Shown: positions 7,005-9,975 of the stretch, one piece after another | Numbering within the stretch: the stretch's first letter is position 1 | Layout of the letters: the number at the start of each line of letters is the position of its first letter | Assembly (NCBI GenBank): GCA_029933755.1 | Contig: JAOZNO010000082.1 | Location: forward strand, 1-9,975 | Direction: 5' to 3' | Origin: Bacteroidales bacterium | GTDB lineage: Bacteria > Bacteroidota > Bacteroidia > Bacteroidales > NBLH01 | Length of the DNA stretch: 9,975 nt | Position numbers and translations under genes: made by a program | The notes under the pieces: generated by a model | What the model was told of the DNA's origin: nothing | Database searches by the model: none | What the model saw: only the letters and a program-made list of their open reading frames with translations

Positions 7005-7823
7005 ATGAAAAAAAAAGTATTATTTTTAATAGCAGGATTGTTATTTATTAATTTTTATGCTGCGGCACAAGAGTGTGTAACTGGGGATTGTGCTAATGGT
7101 GAAGGAACTTACACATTTGCTAATGGCGATAAATTTGAAGGGACATTCAAAGAAAGCAAACCTACTAACGGTAAGTATACGACTGCAAAAGGGACAATTT
7201 ACGAAGGTGCTTTTGTTAATGGAAAATTAGAAGGTCAAGGAAAACTTACTTCGGCTAAAGGAAACATTTATACCGGCGAAGTAAAAGGCGGAAAAAGAGA
7301 TGGAAAAGGCAAAATGGTTTATGCCAACGGCAACATATATGAAGGTGACTGGATAGAAAATAAAAGAGACGGTATATGCAAATTTGTACAGCTAAATAAA
7401 GGAAAACCTTATGGGACTTATGAAGGTAGGTTTATTGCTGACAAAATGGAAACCAATGAAGGTGAAACAGCTACCTACACTTTTGCAAACGGAAATGTTT
7501 ACATAGGCGAATACAAGAATAATAAACGTGATGGTATAGGTACTTACACAAAAAGTGGAAACATATACAAAGGTAGATTTGTAAATAGTAAAATGCAAAC
7601 TAAAGAAGGTGAAACAGCCACTTATACTTTTAAAAGTGGGCATGTTTATGTAGGTGAATACAAGGCTGGAAAAAGAGAAGGAAAAGGAGTTTTCACATAC
7701 AGTACAGGTGATAAATATGAAGGAACTTTTGCTGCAAATAAATTTAATGGTGAAGGCACTTATACTGATGCCAAGGGAAATATCAAAGCAGGAAACTGGG
7801 TAAATGGTGAACTTCAGGAATAA
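7005..7823 (+). CDS. Secreted MORN-repeat protein
   Basis: The 272-residue product starts with a signal peptide (KKKVLFLIAGLLFINFYAAAQ, cut near residue 22). The rest is a string of about nine or ten MORN-type repeats of 22-26 residues with the pattern G-x-G-x-Y/F-x-x-x-x-G-x-x-Y-x-G-x-F/W/Y. Examples are GEGTYTFANGDKFEGTF (32-48) and GKGKMVYANGNIYEGDW (100-116). Residues 146-181 and 195-230 are near copies of each other (both containing EGETATYTF and YxGEYK), showing a duplication of a 49-residue two-repeat unit. Cys24 and Cys29 (CVTGDC) frame the first repeat and could form a disulfide. AQEC is not a lipobox, so a soluble periplasmic or surface protein is more likely than a lipoprotein. MORN repeats form elongated beta sheets that bind lipids or proteins; the specific role here is unknown. 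A strong promoter precedes the gene and a terminator follows, so it is probably monocistronic. Confidence 0.9.
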   Translation: MKKKVLFLIAGLLFINFYAAAQECVTGDCANGEGTYTFANGDKFEGTFKESKPTNGKYTTAKGTIYEGAFVNGKLEGQGKLTSAKGNIYTGEVKGGKRDGKGKMVYANGNIYEGDWIENKRDGICKFVQLNKGKPYGTYEGRFIADKMETNEGETATYTFANGNVYIGEYKNNKRDGIGTYTKSGNIYKGRFVNSKMQTKEGETATYTFKSGHVYVGEYKAGKREGKGVFTYSTGDKYEGTFAANKFNGEGTYTDAKGNIKAGNWVNGELQE

Positions 7824-7845
7824 AAAACAAAATACATTTAACAAG

Positions 7846-7877
7846 AAAAGCTACTAATTTAATTAGTGGCTTTTTTT
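7846..7877 (+). terminator. Rho-independent terminator after the MORN gene
   Basis: The stem GCTACTAAT (7850-7858) pairs with ATTAGTGGC (7862-7870) around a TTA loop, with one G.T pair. It is extended by AAAA before and TTTT after, and is followed by seven T at 7871-7877. It lies 26 bp after the stop codon. It separates the MORN gene from the hydrolase gene. Confidence 0.88.
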
Positions 7878-7924
7878 ATGATTTAAAATTAGAACTTTAT
7901 ATCTTGCATAGAAATTCAAAAGCA

Positions 7925-9025
7925 ATGAAAAACCAAAAAGAAAATAAATTTAAACTTAGCAATTGGTTTACCGATAAGTTAAATATCAATAAAAAGAAGG
8001 AATACAGGGATAAATTATTGAGCGAAGTCCTCAGTTTTTCTAATAAAATAAGAGGAGATATTAAAGACAAAGTTGAGGAGACTGACCATATAATTCCTAT
8101 TCTTAATGGTTTAAATGGAGATTTATTTGAAGAGAATAAGGATCCTCTTACCATAAAAATGAATTTTAGGTATCATAATAAAGATATCAGTTTAAATGAA
8201 TTAGCAAGTTGTTATGATTTTAATCAATTCAACGGAAAAATATGTATTCTAATCCATGGTTTAATGGGTGATGAGTATATGTGGAAGCTAATGAAACAAG
8301 ATGATAAAAATAAAATTGGTGATTTGCTTGAAAAAAATGCGAGTGAGCATATTTTATACCTAAGGTATAATACAGGTTTACACATATCAGAAAATGGAAG
8401 AGCCCTAAGCAATTTACTTGAACAGTTTATTGAGCTATATGGTAATAAAATAAAACAAATAAACCTTATTGGCCATTCCATGGGTGGTCTGGTAATTCGA
8501 AGTGCAGGATATTATGCTGACATCCAACGTCAAAGCTGGACTGATAAACTGAAAATAATTTTTCTTATTGGGGTACCAAATGAAGGATCGTACCTGGCAC
8601 AAATGGGGTTTTTTATTAATCACTTATTTCGAAAACTAGACATTTCAGATGATAACTATATAGCCAGGTTTATGGATGCCCGCAGCAATGGCATTAAAGA
8701 TTTAAGCTATGCTTATCTTACAGATGATGATTGGCTTAATGAAAATGCAGAAAATTTAGAAAAACTTACGGTTTCAAAAGTAAGAACTATTCCTGGTATA
8801 AAATACTATCTAATTGGTGGAGTACTCGGTAAAAAAAATAATATCCTTAGCAGCTACTTCGGAGATGGTCTGGTTGGAAGCAGTAGTGCTTTAACAAATG
8901 AACTTAGCACCACTAGTTTAGAAAATATCGAAAGTATTATTTTTGAAAACGAAAATCATATGTCTTTGCTTGAAAGTAAGCAGGTAGCTGACTATATAAT
9001 ACTGAAACTACTTGCCCGCAAATAA
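7925..9025 (+). CDS. Alpha/beta hydrolase (PGAP1/lipase-like)
   Basis: This is a predicted serine esterase or lipase. In 366-residue numbering from the ATG at 7925, the oxyanion-hole HG (111-112 in ILIHGLMGDEYMW), the nucleophile elbow GHSMGG (183-188, Ser185), a probable acid Asp314 (YFGDGLVGSSSAL) and a probable catalytic His345 (NENHMSLLES) appear in canonical order. This is the layout of PGAP1-like and EstA-like acyl hydrolases. The first 60-70 residues are charged and helical (NKFKLSNWFTDKLNINKKKEYRDKL) with no signal peptide or membrane segment, so it is probably cytosolic or peripheral. An in-frame TTG at 7904 would add seven residues. I prefer ATG 7925 because TTG starts are rare here and the extra residues lie only 26 bases past the terminator. 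The substrate cannot be told from the sequence. A weak TATCTTG box (7899-7905) is the only promoter hint. Confidence 0.85.
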   Translation: MKNQKENKFKLSNWFTDKLNINKKKEYRDKLLSEVLSFSNKIRGDIKDKVEETDHIIPILNGLNGDLFEENKDPLTIKMNFRYHNKDISLNELASCYDFNQFNGKICILIHGLMGDEYMWKLMKQDDKNKIGDLLEKNASEHILYLRYNTGLHISENGRALSNLLEQFIELYGNKIKQINLIGHSMGGLVIRSAGYYADIQRQSWTDKLKIIFLIGVPNEGSYLAQMGFFINHLFRKLDISDDNYIARFMDARSNGIKDLSYAYLTDDDWLNENAENLEKLTVSKVRTIPGIKYYLIGGVLGKKNNILSSYFGDGLVGSSSALTNELSTTSLENIESIIFENENHMSLLESKQVADYIILKLLARK

Positions 9026-9070
9026 AAAAGCAAAGCAAACCAGTACAGCCTATTGAAGAGAGCTTGTAGC

Positions 9071-9089
9071 ACTTACAAATATTGTAAGT
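9071..9089. repeat. Small AT-rich hairpin
   Basis: ACTTACAA (9071-9078) and TTGTAAGT (9082-9089) form a perfect 8-bp stem around a 3-base loop. It is 45 bp after the hydrolase stop codon and could protect or end the mRNA, although no T-run follows. Confidence 0.5.
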
Positions 9090-9095
9090 ACCCTT

Positions 9096-9196
9096 ACAAA
9101 ATTAATTGCATATTTACTTTTTGATAACTTACTAACTACTAAAAACTTGCACTAGTGCATAAGCAACATTAAATAGCACTTAGCCTGCTTTATTCA
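9096..9196 (+). repeat. Dispersed intergenic element, copy B (short form)
   Basis: This is the compact copy of the element at 1911-2142, in the same orientation and without the roughly 134-bp middle. It contains the perfect palindrome GCACTAGTGC (9149-9158), the linker TAAGCAAC (9160-9167) and a second weaker stem AGCA...TGCT (9175-9189). Where the copies differ inside hairpin 1, the stem (GCAC/GTGC) is kept and only the loop changes. It lies between the hydrolase gene and the OB-fold gene. Confidence 0.65.
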
Positions 9197-9282
9197 TAAA
9201 AAATGACAAAATTGTTGTATCAGATTGATAATAAGTCTTTAAAGCGTTTATACAAAAAAAACTTTATTTTTGTCATTTTTTA
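9197..9282. repeat. 15-bp perfect inverted repeat with 56-bp spacer
   Basis: TAAAAAATGACAAAA (9197-9211) is the exact reverse complement of TTTTGTCATTTTTTA (9268-9282). Inside the arms, TTGTAT (9215-9220) and ATACAA (9250-9255) can also pair. The right arm ends in six T, so the plus-strand transcript would form a long hairpin with a U-run at its end, a possible but unusually large terminator. The left arm begins exactly where the similarity of copy B stops. The arms could also be ends of a small non-autonomous element; no target duplication was recognised. Confidence 0.55.
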
Positions 9283-9355
9283 CAAGTGCATTTTTTTGAA
9301 TCCATCTACTTCCTATCCAAGCCTTTGAAATAGAGAACTATGTCGGCAGGCTTCG

Positions 9356-9427
9356 ATAGTCGTATATAAATCCAAAAAACCGTATGAATTTTGCAGGTTA
9401 ATGCTTAAAGAATGAAAATACGACTAT
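9356..9427. repeat. 10-bp inverted repeat upstream of the OB-fold gene
   Basis: ATAGTCGTAT (9356-9365) and ATACGACTAT (9418-9427) are exact reverse complements 52 bp apart. The second arm ends 5 bp before the predicted -33 box, so paired operator sites are one possibility. Chance is not excluded. Confidence 0.35.
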
Positions 9428-9431
9428 ATTC

Positions 9432-9462
9432 TTTGATAATTATAAAAAAACAAGCAAATTTG
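9432..9462 (+). promoter_or_regulatory. Predicted promoter of the OB-fold gene
   Basis: TTTG (9432-9435) is followed after exactly 19 bp by CAAATTTG (9455-9462), which matches the TAnnTTTG box at seven of eight positions. Transcription would start near 9468, about 20 bases before the ATG at 9491. Confidence 0.6.
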
Positions 9463-9490
9463 TAACTTATATTTTACAAACACCACATAA

Positions 9491-9883
9491 ATGAAGCAAA
9501 TAATCTTTATCTTACTAATAATAATACCTTATAGCTGCTCTTTTCAACAAAAGGATGAGCTTATACCTGTTAATGCCAAAGTGTTGGCAAAGGATTACAA
9601 AACGAACCTACAGGCCGGAAACAGAAAGTATCGAGGAAAAGTATTACTTGTAGAGGGAGTAATTGCAGAATATTTTCGAAATAAAAAACAGGAAATTAGT
9701 ATTGTGCTTCAGGATAAAAATCAATTAGTTGGCGTAAAATGTAATCTAATCCGTTCTTCAAAACAAATTACTAAACCTTTAAAATATGGCCAAAAAATTA
9801 AAATCAAAGGTGTCTGCATTGGTTTTAAAGAGTTTATATTACTGGAAAACTGTTTTATTGTTAAGGCCACCTCTAATAATTAA
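9491..9883 (+). CDS. Small exported OB-fold (tRNA_anti-like) protein, possible lipoprotein
   Basis: The 130-residue product has a short hydrophobic leader (KQIIFILLIIIPYSC) followed by Cys16. PYSC is a poor lipobox (Pro and Tyr instead of Leu and Ala), so lipidation is possible but not certain. Residues about 29-125 fit the tRNA_anti-like OB-fold family: AKVLAKDYKTNLQAGNRKYRGK, then VLLVEGVIAEY, IVLQDK, GVKCNL, LKYGQKIKIKGVCIG and ILLENCFIV. The order N...A...Y-x-G-K, G-x-I, V-x-C and G-Q-x-I-x-I-K-G-x-C is characteristic. Cys84, Cys109 and Cys121 lie at or near the usual positions. These exported domains are common in Bacteroidota and of unknown function; nucleic-acid or oligosaccharide binding is a guess from the fold. 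It has its own promoter and appears to stand alone. Confidence 0.8.
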   Translation: MKQIIFILLIIIPYSCSFQQKDELIPVNAKVLAKDYKTNLQAGNRKYRGKVLLVEGVIAEYFRNKKQEISIVLQDKNQLVGVKCNLIRSSKQITKPLKYGQKIKIKGVCIGFKEFILLENCFIVKATSNN

Positions 9884-9897
9884 TTTACAGTAAGATT

Positions 9898-9931
9898 AAC
9901 TCCGTTGAGGGCTAAAGCCGTTTTCAGAGTT
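9898..9931. repeat. Palindrome with GGCTAAAGCC core
   Basis: The inner stem GGCT-AA-AGCC (9910-9919) is enclosed by AACTC (9898-9902) and GAGTT (9927-9931), giving a two-part hairpin 15 bp after the OB-fold gene stop, followed by TTTT with a break. It may end that transcript. 'GGCTaaAGCC' words are, from memory, frequent in intergenic repeats of this phylum. Confidence 0.45.
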
Positions 9932-9975
9932 TTTCATAGACGATGGAAATTTTAGCAGTACTATCGGGATAATAC

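Larger units (their letters stand above)
9026..9490. other. 465-bp non-coding, repeat-rich region
   Basis: No plausible gene is seen. In order it holds an AT-rich hairpin (9071-9089), copy B of the dispersed element (9096-9196), a 15-bp inverted repeat (9197-9282), a 10-bp inverted repeat (9356-9365 with 9418-9427) and the promoter of the next gene (9432-9462). No clear U-run terminator follows the hydrolase gene. Confidence 0.65.

Noticed and set aside
7392..7844. Minus-strand open frame of 150 codons opposite the MORN gene
   Set aside because: Its Phe/Ser/Thr-rich translation simply mirrors the repeated codons of the MORN array.
9026..9490. Possible CRISPR array or attachment site in the repeat-rich gap
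   Set aside because: The repeats are single inverted pairs or dispersed copies, not regularly spaced direct repeats, and there is no cas gene, integrase or tRNA nearby.

Overview
The window is AT-rich and non-pathogen-specific in content. It looks like a chromosomal segment of a Bacteroidota bacterium, perhaps a Bacteroidales/Marinilabiliales-type marine or gut relative; the order is inference. The evidence is the hpt-adk-obg gene group, the near absence of Shine-Dalgarno sequences, promoters of the TTTG-N19-TAnnTTTG type, signal peptides ending in 'AQ', and outer-membrane barrel proteins of kinds typical of the phylum.

Layout. Bases 1-270 are non-coding and contain two small palindromic sequences. 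Bases 271-2675 hold three minus-strand nucleotide/GTPase housekeeping genes, transcribed hpt -> adk -> obg. adk and obg are 3 bp apart, but hpt and adk are separated by 287 bp carrying a dispersed intergenic element. purE is divergent from hpt (2842-3354), so purine salvage (hpt), de novo IMP synthesis (purE), adenylate balance (adk) and a GTP-sensing ribosome-assembly GTPase (obg) are grouped. Bases 3554-6569 encode two envelope proteins in tandem: a PorV/FadL-like outer-membrane barrel, and a 699-residue protein with ComEA-like helix-hairpin-helix motifs followed by a predicted outer-membrane barrel. After a 435-bp gap come a secreted MORN-repeat protein (7005-7823) with a clear promoter and terminator, a PGAP1/lipase-like alpha/beta hydrolase (7925-9025), a 465-bp gap full of repeats, and a small OB-fold (tRNA_anti-like) exported protein (9491-9883) with its own promoter.

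Most of what ordinary gene calling does not explain lies between genes. A roughly 100-bp element with two hairpins and a conserved TAAGCAAC linker is present at about 1911-2142 and 9096-9196, and a 17-nt match to its core lies in inverse orientation just after purE. There are also a long imperfect palindrome at 6625-6694, a 15-bp inverted repeat at 9197-9282, and smaller palindromes. I see no CRISPR array, transposase, tRNA, rRNA or recognisable defence system. No complete new system can be claimed; the best leads are the dispersed element family and the helix-hairpin-helix/barrel gene pair.
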